This document shows, piece by piece, positions 44,522 to 52,280 of a stretch of DNA of 64,000 bases. Under the pieces are notes generated by a model. The model was not told the origin of the DNA and searched no databases. It worked only from the letters and a program-made list of their open reading frames with translations. How positions within the stretch are numbered: the stretch's first letter is position 1; every line of letters begins with the position of its first letter. The DNA is from Rhodoblastus sp963804045 (lineage in GTDB: Bacteria; Pseudomonadota; Alphaproteobacteria; Rhizobiales; Beijerinckiaceae), in contig CAWDOR010000031.1 in the NCBI GenBank assembly GCA_963804045.1, positions 160,992 to 224,991 of the forward strand, written 5' to 3'. The translations under genes were made by a program, and so were the position numbers.

Positions 44522-45855
44522 GGCTGACCCTGATCAAGCCGACCATCGGCCGGCCCGAGCATTCGCTCTATGTCGACGAGGCGCGGATGGAGCCGCTCAA
44601 TCTCGGCGTCCTCGCGGCCTTGACGCCGCCGGACGTCAACGTGGTCATGTATGACGACCGCTGCGAGCCCATCCCCTATCACCAGCCGACCGATCTCGTC
44701 GCCATTACCGTCGAGACCTATACGGCCCGCCGCTCCTATGAAATCGCGGACGAATATCGCCGTCGCGGCGTCCGCGTCGTCATGGGCGGCTTCCAGCCGA
44801 CATTCGCGCCCATGGAATGCGCCGAACATGCCGACGCCCTGTTCATCGGCGACGCCGAAACCGGCTGGGCGGGGCTGATCGAGGACGCGCGGCGCGGCGA
44901 TCTGAAAAAGCTCTACAGCGGCGAACCCGGCCGCCCGCAAACCGGCGTGCTCACAAGGCGCGACATCTATGACGGCAAGGGCTATCTGCCGGTGAGCCTG
45001 CTGCAATTCACCCGCGGCTGCCGCTTCGTCTGCGATTTCTGCGCGGTCACCCGTTATTTCGACCGCAAGCACCATATCCGTGCGATTGACGAAACCTTGC
45101 GCGAGATCGAAAGCCAGAAGCGGCGGCTGCTGTTCTTCGTCGACGACAATATCGCCTCGAACCGCGAGGCCTTGAAGGAGCTTTGTCGCGCCCTGATCCC
45201 CTTGCGGATCAATTGGGTCAGCCAGGCCTCCCTCGACGTCACGGCCGACGCCGAGTTGATGAAGCTGATGGCCGATTCCGGCTGCCTCGGCCATATTATG
45301 GGCTTTGAATCGATCACGCGCGGCAGCGTCAAGGAGGCGCGCAAGGCGCCAAATCTCGGAAAATTCGACCAATATGCGACGCAGATCCGCATCCTGCGCG
45401 AACATGGCTTCCAGACCTGGGCGGCCTTCACCCTCGGCTACGATCACGACACCGTCGACAGTGTGCGCGCGACGCTCGATTTCGCCTTGGCCAACCGCTT
45501 CACATTTGCCGCCTTCAACATCCTGATGCCCTATCCGGGCACGCCGCTCTATGAGCGTCTGGCGCGCGAGAACCGTCATCTCTACGATGGAAAATGGTGG
45601 CTGCATCCCGACTATCGCTTCAATGCGGCCTCCTTCGTTCCCGCGCGCATGACGCCCGACCAGTTGACCGAGGTTTGCAACGAGGCGCGACGGGAGTTCA
45701 ACCGAATCCCCTCGCTGCTCTGGCGTTTCTCGGATTTGCAGACGAATATGCGGACCTTAACTCGCATGCGCGCCTTCTGGCGCTTCACGCCAGTATTCCG
45801 GCGCGAGGTGTTCAAGAAGAACGGCATGCTTTTCGGCCATTTCGGGCATTCTTGA
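44518..45855 (+). CDS. B12-binding-domain radical SAM protein 4
   Basis: This 445-aa enzyme has a B12-type domain (DLVAITVETYTARRSYEIA, VVMGGFQPTFAPME) and TRGCRFVCDFC (Cys168, Cys172, Cys175). The segments FFVDDNIASNREALKEL and FNILMPYPGTPLYERLAREN are typical of the barrel and its C-terminal extension. GGAGG lies 8 nt before ATG 44518, which overlaps the stop of copy 3. Its first 30 residues (MRLTLIKPTIGRP) closely match copy 2. The next gene begins 2 bp after its stop. Confidence 0.87.
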   Translation: MRLTLIKPTIGRPEHSLYVDEARMEPLNLGVLAALTPPDVNVVMYDDRCEPIPYHQPTDLVAITVETYTARRSYEIADEYRRRGVRVVMGGFQPTFAPMECAEHADALFIGDAETGWAGLIEDARRGDLKKLYSGEPGRPQTGVLTRRDIYDGKGYLPVSLLQFTRGCRFVCDFCAVTRYFDRKHHIRAIDETLREIESQKRRLLFFVDDNIASNREALKELCRALIPLRINWVSQASLDVTADAELMKLMADSGCLGHIMGFESITRGSVKEARKAPNLGKFDQYATQIRILREHGFQTWAAFTLGYDHDTVDSVRATLDFALANRFTFAAFNILMPYPGTPLYERLARENRHLYDGKWWLHPDYRFNAASFVPARMTPDQLTEVCNEARREFNRIPSLLWRFSDLQTNMRTLTRMRAFWRFTPVFRREVFKKNGMLFGHFGHS

Positions 45856-45857
45856 GC

Positions 45858-46544
45858 ATGAGCCGTTTCTTTCATCTCTATCAATTTCTCGGGCCGGCGC
45901 TGCTGACCCCGCTCGCCGCTTTTCTGTGGCTGCGGCATTATCACGGCGATGCGCGGCTCGCCGCCATCGCCGTCGTCGTGCCCATCCTCCACGCCTATAT
46001 CGTGCCGGGAATCGGTGCGAATATTCTCAAAATGTGGGCGTTCAACACGCGCCTGCGGCTCGGAAACTTTCGGCCCCAGCACGGTTTCGTCTTCGGCTCC
46101 GCCACCGCTCTGCTCGCTTTGCCGCTGATGGGCGCCCCCGACCCGGCGGCAAGTCCAGCCGACATCGCACTGACCGCTGCGCTGGTCGGCGCGGCGCTGT
46201 TCGTCGTAAACTGGATCTATGACGCCCTGGCGCTGAAACACGGCTTTCTCGAAGTCTACAATCAGCCCTGGGCCGATGGAGCGGGACCCTGGTCGATCGC
46301 CGCCGATTACAGCCCATGGTTCTTCGGCGTCTTCGGGTTGATCTATGGCGCCGGCCTGAAAATATCGGAACGCGTCCTCATCGCCGACCCGTCGCCGGGG
46401 CGGGCCTGGCTCTGCGGCGCCTTGATGACGGGCGCGACCGTCTGCGCGCCGACGCTGCTTTATATGGCGGCTTCGCTGCTCCGTCACGGCCATGCCGGCT
46501 TGCGTCCCTGCGTTCGCGACGCCGGAACAGGATGCAAGCCATGA
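45858..46544 (+). CDS. multi-spanning membrane protein of unknown function
   Basis: This 228-aa protein has about six hydrophobic helices, for example LGPALLTPLAAFLWL, IAVVVPILHAYIVPG, ATALLALPLMG, ALVGAALFVVNWIYDALAL and AWLCGALMTGATVCAP. Conserved-looking polar segments (FLEVYNQPWADGAGPWSIAA) lie between helices. I do not recognise the family. ATG 45858 is 2 bp after the radical SAM 4 stop and the gene overlaps the diiron enzyme by 4 bp, so it belongs to the operon. It may act on or transport the lipid product in the inner membrane. Confidence 0.75.
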   Translation: MSRFFHLYQFLGPALLTPLAAFLWLRHYHGDARLAAIAVVVPILHAYIVPGIGANILKMWAFNTRLRLGNFRPQHGFVFGSATALLALPLMGAPDPAASPADIALTAALVGAALFVVNWIYDALALKHGFLEVYNQPWADGAGPWSIAADYSPWFFGVFGLIYGAGLKISERVLIADPSPGRAWLCGALMTGATVCAPTLLYMAASLLRHGHAGLRPCVRDAGTGCKP

Positions 46545-47509
46545 AACGCTGGCTTGCCCCAGAACAGATTAACCGGCTCGCCGCCGACCCCGCCCATTGC
46601 ACACGGACGGACATGGCGGTCGTCATTGACGGCAGCCATCCCTTCGTGCCGGAAATCTATACGCAACTCTGGCACACGCCGGTCTATGCGTCGCTGCATC
46701 GCGAACACCGGCTGCGCTACAATCAATTGTCCGGTCTGCGCATCAACGAATATATCATGATGCTCGAATCCGACCTGGTCGAGCATTTCCACGAACCTTT
46801 GCGCCGCCATCCTGATGTCGCTGGCGATCCGGCGCTGGTGCGGGCGCTGGAAACGATGATCGCGGAGGAGCGCCGCCATTTCAAGGCCTTCGCGGCGCTG
46901 AACCGCGCCTGCCGGCCGGATCTCTATCCGCCGGGACAGGATCGCCATTTCTCGCAATTGCCGATCTGGACCCGCGCGATGTTCCGCATTGCCGGCGCCT
47001 TCGCGCATAAACTCGGCTTCGCGCTCTGGTATCAGATGGCGATGGAGGAATCGGCGCTCTCCCTTGCGCGCGACATGGGTTCGCACCCCGAGACCGAGAC
47101 GCTTGGCCCGCTGGATCCCGGTTTTGTGTCGGTCCACCGCGAGCATATGAAGGACGAAGCGCGCCATCTGCACGTTGACGGACTGCTGATCAACTCCTGC
47201 CTTTTATCCGCCTCGCCCCGCCGCCGGGCGCTGAACGCCCGCATGTTCGCCGCCATGCTCCCCGGGGTGACACGCCCGACGCGCGGCGGTTCCGGCGCAA
47301 AAGTCATCCGCCAGCTGGTGCGGGACATGCCCGAACTGAAAGCCCGCGAGAACGAAATGATCGAGGCCATTCTGGCGCTGAAGGACGATTCCGGCTTCCA
47401 GACCAGCCTGTTCAATCGCCGCATCATGCCGGTGACCTTCGGCGTCTTCGACGAGACGCCGGAATTCGCCGATCTTGGCAAGAGGATGATCGGCTATGAC
47501 CGACGCTAA
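46541..47509 (+). CDS. AurF-like diiron oxygenase
   Basis: This 322-aa all-helical protein has the ligand pattern of the AurF/CmlI N-oxygenase family: a Glu in RINEYIMMLESDLVEHF, EERRHFKAF, Glu in MAMEESALSLARDM, and HREHMKDEARHLHVDG. AurF-family enzymes oxidise an amine to a hydroxylamine or nitro group using O2. The ATG 46541 overlaps the previous stop (ATGA) and its own 3' end overlaps the next gene by 14 bp. An amine oxygenase between radical SAM enzymes and a desaturase is unusual and hints at a nitrogen-containing product. Confidence 0.75.
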   Translation: MKRWLAPEQINRLAADPAHCTRTDMAVVIDGSHPFVPEIYTQLWHTPVYASLHREHRLRYNQLSGLRINEYIMMLESDLVEHFHEPLRRHPDVAGDPALVRALETMIAEERRHFKAFAALNRACRPDLYPPGQDRHFSQLPIWTRAMFRIAGAFAHKLGFALWYQMAMEESALSLARDMGSHPETETLGPLDPGFVSVHREHMKDEARHLHVDGLLINSCLLSASPRRRALNARMFAAMLPGVTRPTRGGSGAKVIRQLVRDMPELKARENEMIEAILALKDDSGFQTSLFNRRIMPVTFGVFDETPEFADLGKRMIGYDRR

Positions 47510-48161
47510 AGCCTCGCGGACGTTGGAACGGCCCGACGCCTTCTCGCTCACGCTGAATTTTTTGCCGGCGCTGCATATTCTCTGCGGCGGCGCGCTCGCC
47601 CTGGGCCTCTTCGTTTCGCCTGCGGCTGGCGCGGCGTTCTTCGTGTCCTGGCTCTATCTGGCGCCGCCATTTTTCGCACGGCTTTTGATCGCGCTTTTTG
47701 GCAAGCCGGAGGGACGGCTCACGCAGGATATGCGCGCCTACCGCGTCTGGTGGGCGCTCACGCAATTGCAGATCGTCTTCAACCGCCTTCCCTGGCTGGA
47801 GGAATTGCTCAGGCTTGTCCCCGGCCTCTATGCCGGATGGATAGCGCTCTGGGGCGGACGATTAAGCCAATTCGCCTATGTCGGCCCCGGGGTCCTGATT
47901 ACCGATCGATACGCCGTCAATGTCGAACGTGGCGCCGTCCTCGGGCTGCGCAGCATCCTCGCCGGTCATCTCGCAACACGCGATGATTCCGGTCGCTTTG
48001 TCGTCGTCGTCGCCGCGCCGATCGTTGAGTCCGAAGCGATCCTTGGCGGTCTCGCAGCGCTCGGACCAGGCGCGATCCTGCGCAGGGGCTGCGAACTTCC
48101 GGTTGGCCGCCACATCGGCCCGATGGCCGAATGGCCGAGGCGAAAGGAGGCTGTCGCGTGA
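47496..48161 (+). CDS. membrane protein with hexapeptide-like C-terminal domain
   Basis: This 221-aa protein has one or two N-terminal membrane helices (LPALHILCGGALALGLFV, AAFFVSWLYLAPPFFARLL) and a C-terminal stretch of short turns rich in Gly, Val and Ile (YVGPGVLITDRYAVNVERG, ILGGLAALGPGAILRRG), which resembles a left-handed beta-helix acyltransferase without clear hexapeptide periodicity. I infer a membrane-associated transferase with low confidence. It overlaps the genes on both sides (14 bp and 4 bp). Confidence 0.65.
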   Translation: MTDAKASRTLERPDAFSLTLNFLPALHILCGGALALGLFVSPAAGAAFFVSWLYLAPPFFARLLIALFGKPEGRLTQDMRAYRVWWALTQLQIVFNRLPWLEELLRLVPGLYAGWIALWGGRLSQFAYVGPGVLITDRYAVNVERGAVLGLRSILAGHLATRDDSGRFVVVVAAPIVESEAILGGLAALGPGAILRRGCELPVGRHIGPMAEWPRRKEAVA

Positions 48162-49105
48162 GCGAGGCTGCTTATCCAATACCGGCAAGGACAAATCTGG
48201 CGATAGCTGTCGCCGCCATTTTCGCAGCGCTCTTCTGCCTCTGGCTCGCCGCGCATGCCGCTTCATGGGTGATCGTCGCTCTAGCGGCGGTCGCCTTTTC
48301 GTTCGTCAACAACACGATTTTCGCTCTGCATCATGAAGCCGTGCATGGGCTCTTTCATCCCAACCGTGGCGTCAACGAGGCCGCCGGAATGGTCTTCGCC
48401 GCTTTTTTTCCGACGATTTTCGCCATCCAGCGCGTCAGCCATCTCGGCCATCATCGCCGCAATCGCACAGACGAAGAACTTTACGATTGCTATTTGCCGC
48501 ATCAATCCTGGCTGGTGAAAACCTACTGGATCTATTGCCTGCTGTTTGGCTTCTACTGGTCGATCATTCCTGTCGCGACGCTTCTCTATGTCCTGTGCCC
48601 CGTCGCGTTTCGCGGCAAATGGTTTCAGGACGGCCCGGCGCGCTGGTGGGGTTTTGCGCCCTTCGTCCGCGATATCGCCGCCGAGCCGATCGGCCCGATC
48701 TGGCGGCAAGGCGTTTTTTCGCTAATCGTCCAGGTCCTGATCTTCCGGGCGCTGCAACTCGATCTGACCGCCTGGCTCGTCTGCTGGTGGGCCTTCGGGA
48801 TCAACTGGTCTTCGGTGCAATATACCGACCATGCCGGCGCGCCGCGCGACGTGATTGAAGGCGCGTGGAACCTGCGTTTCTCGCCGATTTCGCAGGCCCT
48901 TTTTCTCAATTACAACTTTCATCTCGCCCATCACCGTCGACCGGATGTCCCTTGGATCCATCTGCCGCGCCTCGTGCGCCCGGACGACGCCAATCCCTCC
49001 TTCTGGTCGATCTACTGGCGCCTGTGGCGCGGAGCGCGCCCTGCGCCGGCGGGTCCGGGCCCCGAACCGCTGCCCAAATCCGTCGCTGCTCTTCCCGTCC
49101 ATTAA
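48158..49105 (+). CDS. membrane fatty-acid desaturase
   Basis: This 315-aa integral-membrane diiron desaturase has the three histidine boxes HHEAVHG, HLGHHRRN and HLAHHRRP, with four or more helices between them. It would introduce a double bond or hydroxyl into an acyl chain or a polyprenoid. The start is GTG 48158: AAAGGAGG lies exactly 7 nt upstream, while an earlier ATG at 48131 has no such site. The GTG overlaps the previous stop (GTGA). It is probably the last enzyme gene of the operon before a small secreted protein. Confidence 0.88.
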   Translation: MSEAAYPIPARTNLAIAVAAIFAALFCLWLAAHAASWVIVALAAVAFSFVNNTIFALHHEAVHGLFHPNRGVNEAAGMVFAAFFPTIFAIQRVSHLGHHRRNRTDEELYDCYLPHQSWLVKTYWIYCLLFGFYWSIIPVATLLYVLCPVAFRGKWFQDGPARWWGFAPFVRDIAAEPIGPIWRQGVFSLIVQVLIFRALQLDLTAWLVCWWAFGINWSSVQYTDHAGAPRDVIEGAWNLRFSPISQALFLNYNFHLAHHRRPDVPWIHLPRLVRPDDANPSFWSIYWRLWRGARPAPAGPGPEPLPKSVAALPVH

Positions 49106-49124
49106 TTGCAATAGGAGATTTTAA

Positions 49125-49724
49125 ATGTCGCGCTTCGCCCTCGGCCTGTGCCTCGCCCTCGCAACCGCCACCCCTTCTTTCGCCCAGAGCAACGGCACGT
49201 CCGCCGACCACGACGCCTTACGGAAAATCAAGGCCGACGCCGTCGCTGCGGTCAATGCGCGCGACTATGCGACGTTACGCAAGATCGTCAACGAGCCGTT
49301 CATGGCCACCGTGATCACCCAGGAAAGCTTTACCGATTTTAATCGCTTGAAATCCTATTTCGAGAGCCTGTTCACGCGCGACACATTGCGTATCAAGAAC
49401 ATTTCCATGGCTGCCGAGGCGGACGACTATTCGCAGATTTTCGAGGGGCGTTTCGCCCTGACCAAGGGCTCGACCAAGGAGCGCTACGAAATGGCCGACG
49501 GACGCGCCTTCGACATGAACGGCCGTTGGACGTCCGTGTCGATTCAGAAAGACGGCGCCTGGAAGTTGCTCGCCATCCATTCCGGCGTGAACTTCCTCGA
49601 CAATCCCGTTCTCGCCACGGTTGAAAAAAGCGTCGCCTGGTTCGGGCTCGGGGGCACTGGCCTGGGGCTACTCGTCGGGTTTGGTGCCGGCTGGCTTTTC
49701 AGGCGTCCACGGGCGACAGTTTAA
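49125..49724 (+). CDS. exported NTF2-like protein with C-terminal membrane anchor
   Basis: This 199-aa protein has a signal peptide (MSRFALGLCLALATATPSFA), a domain of about 125 residues resembling DUF4440/SnoaL-like NTF2 folds (ADAVAAVNARDYATLRKIVN, WTSVSIQKDGAWKLLAIHSG) and a C-terminal helix (LGGTGLGLLVGFGAGWLF) followed by Arg residues. TAGGAG precedes ATG 49125, 19 nt after the desaturase. It should be tethered to the inner membrane facing the periplasm. It overlaps the convergent PAP2 gene by 26 bp. Confidence 0.75.
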   Translation: MSRFALGLCLALATATPSFAQSNGTSADHDALRKIKADAVAAVNARDYATLRKIVNEPFMATVITQESFTDFNRLKSYFESLFTRDTLRIKNISMAAEADDYSQIFEGRFALTKGSTKERYEMADGRAFDMNGRWTSVSIQKDGAWKLLAIHSGVNFLDNPVLATVEKSVAWFGLGGTGLGLLVGFGAGWLFRRPRATV

Positions 49725-50373
49725 GGACCGGGTCGATAGGCGACAGACGTCGCACAGAAACGGCCAACACCAATCCCGTCGCAACGTCGATGAGATGGTG
49801 CTGATGGACGAAAACGGTCGACGCCGCCAATGCGGCCAGCCAGAGCACATAGAAGAGCGAAAGGAACGGCGTCGTACGCTCGGCGCAGGAGAAAACGATC
49901 AATGCGGCGAACGCGACGTGAAGTGACGGCGCCAGATTGTGTGGTGTGTCCACGGAGCCAAGGAAATCGAAGAAAACTCTATAGAAACCGTCAACCGCCG
50001 TCACTGCAAAGCCACTCCTCATCGGCAGAATAATGAAAACGGCTCCAGCGATGAGAATTGTCAACGTCGACTGACGGGACAAACGTGCAAGGCTCCGCGG
50101 GCTCATGTGGAAAAGCGGCAGAAGAAAAAGCAAAACGATCGAGAAATAAGGCCAAGCCATCCACGGAATAAGCGGGATATGCGACTCCCACGGGAAAAAT
50201 ACGTCAATAGCTCGCCCCGAATGCACCGCGACGTAGCCCGCCCCGAAATAAACAGGAAAAAACGCGATATAAAAAAACGTCATAAATCGCGAAAAGGCGA
50301 AAACGCGTGCGCGATCCGGCCATGTCGGCGAGAGAGTTGATTTGGCACCAAGATCCAACAAGGCGTGTTCCAC
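49699..50373 (-). CDS. PAP2-superfamily membrane phosphatase or phosphotransferase
   Basis: This 224-aa membrane protein has about six helices and the two C-terminal motifs of the PAP2/inositol-phosphotransferase group: NLAPSLHVAFAAL and VFVHQHHLIDVATGLVL, with the catalytic His residues. The first motif (KxxxxxxRP) is not evident, which fits the Aur1/Ipt1-like subgroup. It would hydrolyse or transfer a lipid phosphate at the membrane. It is convergent with, and overlaps by 26 bp, the last gene of the plus-strand operon, so it is probably part of the same locus functionally. Confidence 0.8.
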   Translation of the reverse strand: MEHALLDLGAKSTLSPTWPDRARVFAFSRFMTFFYIAFFPVYFGAGYVAVHSGRAIDVFFPWESHIPLIPWMAWPYFSIVLLFLLPLFHMSPRSLARLSRQSTLTILIAGAVFIILPMRSGFAVTAVDGFYRVFFDFLGSVDTPHNLAPSLHVAFAALIVFSCAERTTPFLSLFYVLWLAALAASTVFVHQHHLIDVATGLVLAVSVRRLSPIDPVLKLSPVDA

Positions 50374-50691
50374 TGAAACTTCAGTTCATCGGACAATATG
50401 AGGCAGTCCGAATATGCCGGAAAACAGCGTTTCTCATCATTATTCTCCCTTCATGAAACATATCCGACCTCAAACTCACGGTAACGCCATTGCGCTCCAC
50501 GAGAAAATGCAATGTCCCCTTTTCGGCAATAACTGTTGAATTAGCCACCGGCGGCTTAGGGTCACGATGAGACCTACGCCGCGGAAATCAGGAAGGTCCG
50601 GTTCAAATCAACCTGCTGTCAGTCGCCATAGGAATGAAGCCGCTTCGATCAAAACCCTCTGCTTCGGATGCCTTTGACGGGCGGCCGGCGC
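50374..50691. other. non-coding gap, no gene seen
   Basis: About 320 bp upstream of the PAP2 gene and downstream of the next minus-strand gene. It should hold the PAP2 promoter. I see no other feature. Confidence 0.4.
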
Positions 50692-51522
50692 TTAGGCCGA
50701 AACGCGCTCTGCACCGCTCGCGACGAACGACCCGGCGACAGCCGCGCGGACGTCTTCTATGCCCTCGATCGGAACTATAGCGTCGGTCGCGGGGCCGTCA
50801 TCTTCCAGGCCAGCCCCGGACGCGTTCGCAACGACCGCCTTTTCCTCGTCGCTGTTTTCGGTGAACTCGGGCGCCAAAGGCTGGTCTTGTGGCTCGCGCA
50901 GAGCATCGAAAGCCGCGTCGGCTTGCTCGATCGGCGTCGGCATGGAGACCAGGCTGACGGCTCCCCCATGCGGAAGGACGATGGCGGCGACCTCGCCCTG
51001 CGTCGAGCGGCCGTTCCAGATGTAGGGCACATTCTTCCGCCGGCGATCGGTATTGCAGGTCATACCCAGCGCGCCCAACTCGCTTTCCGCCTCCAACGAC
51101 AGCCGCTGGGGCACGATCGCGACGAGGTCCCGGAGATCGGCGAGCGTCTCCGGTTGCCTCGCAGGAATGTCGGCAGCCGGCGCCGGGATCGGCTTTTCGA
51201 CCTCCTCTTCTGGCGTCGCTGTCCCTTCGGCGCCATTTTCCGCGAACGGCTCGGTCTTCGCCCCTTCGCCGCTCGGGATCAGCGCCGAGAGCATCGCCGC
51301 CCCCGCCTTCCGGAACTCTTCACGCTTCTCAGGCTGCGCGCAATCCGCTGCGATCGACAGGGCGGCGCCGACCAAAGCTTCGAGGTCGAGCGCCAACTCG
51401 TCGAACTTCGCGAGCCGAGCGGCGATGACGAGAGCCGAGGCGAACGTCTTTTCCTGTTCGCGCCGCTGGCGATCCAAGGCCTTCTTGCAGACATTGGCCA
51501 ACTGAGAATCGAAGCAAGCCAT
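50692..51522 (-). CDS. hypothetical protein with acidic, Pro-rich linker
   Basis: This 276-aa protein has an N-terminal helical part (residues 1-90, FDSQLANVCKKALDRQ and FDELALDLEALVGAALSIA), a disordered acidic linker (about 90-130, EEEVEKPIPAPAADIP) and a small second domain (about 130-205, RRKNVPYIWNGRSTQGEVAA). AAGGGGG lies 5 nt before ATG 51522. I do not recognise a family. It stands alone between the lipid operon and the Zorya genes, with a long AT-rich region upstream. A plus-strand ORF of similar length overlaps it but has no ribosome site or sensible protein character. Confidence 0.6.
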   Translation of the reverse strand: MACFDSQLANVCKKALDRQRREQEKTFASALVIAARLAKFDELALDLEALVGAALSIAADCAQPEKREEFRKAGAAMLSALIPSGEGAKTEPFAENGAEGTATPEEEVEKPIPAPAADIPARQPETLADLRDLVAIVPQRLSLEAESELGALGMTCNTDRRRKNVPYIWNGRSTQGEVAAIVLPHGGAVSLVSMPTPIEQADAAFDALREPQDQPLAPEFTENSDEEKAVVANASGAGLEDDGPATDAIVPIEGIEDVRAAVAGSFVASGAERVSA

Positions 51523-52280
51523 AACAACCCCCTTTGTCGTCTTATGATAGCAAAGGTGTTGCAGACGTCATTAAAAATGTTACTTACTTATTACTTAGCA
51601 TGCACACGAATACAACATAATTGCGCAACGTAAAAATACTCACATTATTTTGGACCAAGCCGGCCGTACGGCTTGTCGCTATAAGCAACTTTTTTGCACG
51701 TGCCGCATGACGCTCTTTGCTACGCCATACGGTAACGCCGAAGTCGCTTCCCGTTGGGGCTAGCCGCAGGGCTATGCTTCGCTATTGCACGCAAAACGAA
51801 TATTGTTTGGCAGATGCATCCGATGTTAGCTTTCCCTCCTCTTCAAGCCCCTGTCCGCGCGGCTGGTCCACGAAAAGTCTTAGCGGTGGAGAGAGCCGAA
51901 TACACCGGTCCCGAGGGGGGCAAGCCAATCCGGCGGATCATGCCTTTTGCCGTCTCAAAACACTATAAACATAGATGTTCCGGGCCTGTATCGGGAATGA
52001 TCGGTGAGATCAGCGGTCGATTAACCTGATGGGTCCTCCGCTATCCAGGCATCCAGGCTCACTGAGAAGCTGCCCAGAACCTCATGAAGCGAGCGATGCG
52101 CCCGACAATTGCTGATTAAAAATCGTTGAGGTTTTTCTCAGCCCCAGACATGCTATCAAGGCACCAAACGCTAGCGGCATGTTCGCGAACGCATGGAGTT
52201 GGCGATGAAAAATGTTTGATAGATCAATGATTAGGTCTCTGACCTGACAATTGTGGTGGTGCTAATTCGTTAGCGCTGAA
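51523..52280. other. AT-rich intergenic region before the Zorya genes
   Basis: About 760 bp, clearly lower in GC than the surroundings, with no credible gene. The left part should hold the promoter of the 276-aa gene, the right part the zorA promoter. Two small palindromes lie near zorA: AGGTC-TCT-GACCT at about 52235 and GCTAA-TTCG-TTAGC at 52261-52274. The composition suggests foreign DNA beginning here. Confidence 0.45.

Noticed and set aside
48131..49105. Desaturase start at ATG 48131
   Set aside because: AAAGGAGG lies inside that extension and is perfectly spaced for GTG 48158, which also forms the usual GTGA overlap.
50668..51633. Plus-strand frame overlapping the 276-aa hypothetical gene
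   Set aside because: The minus-strand gene has a good ribosome site and normal protein composition; the plus frame has neither.
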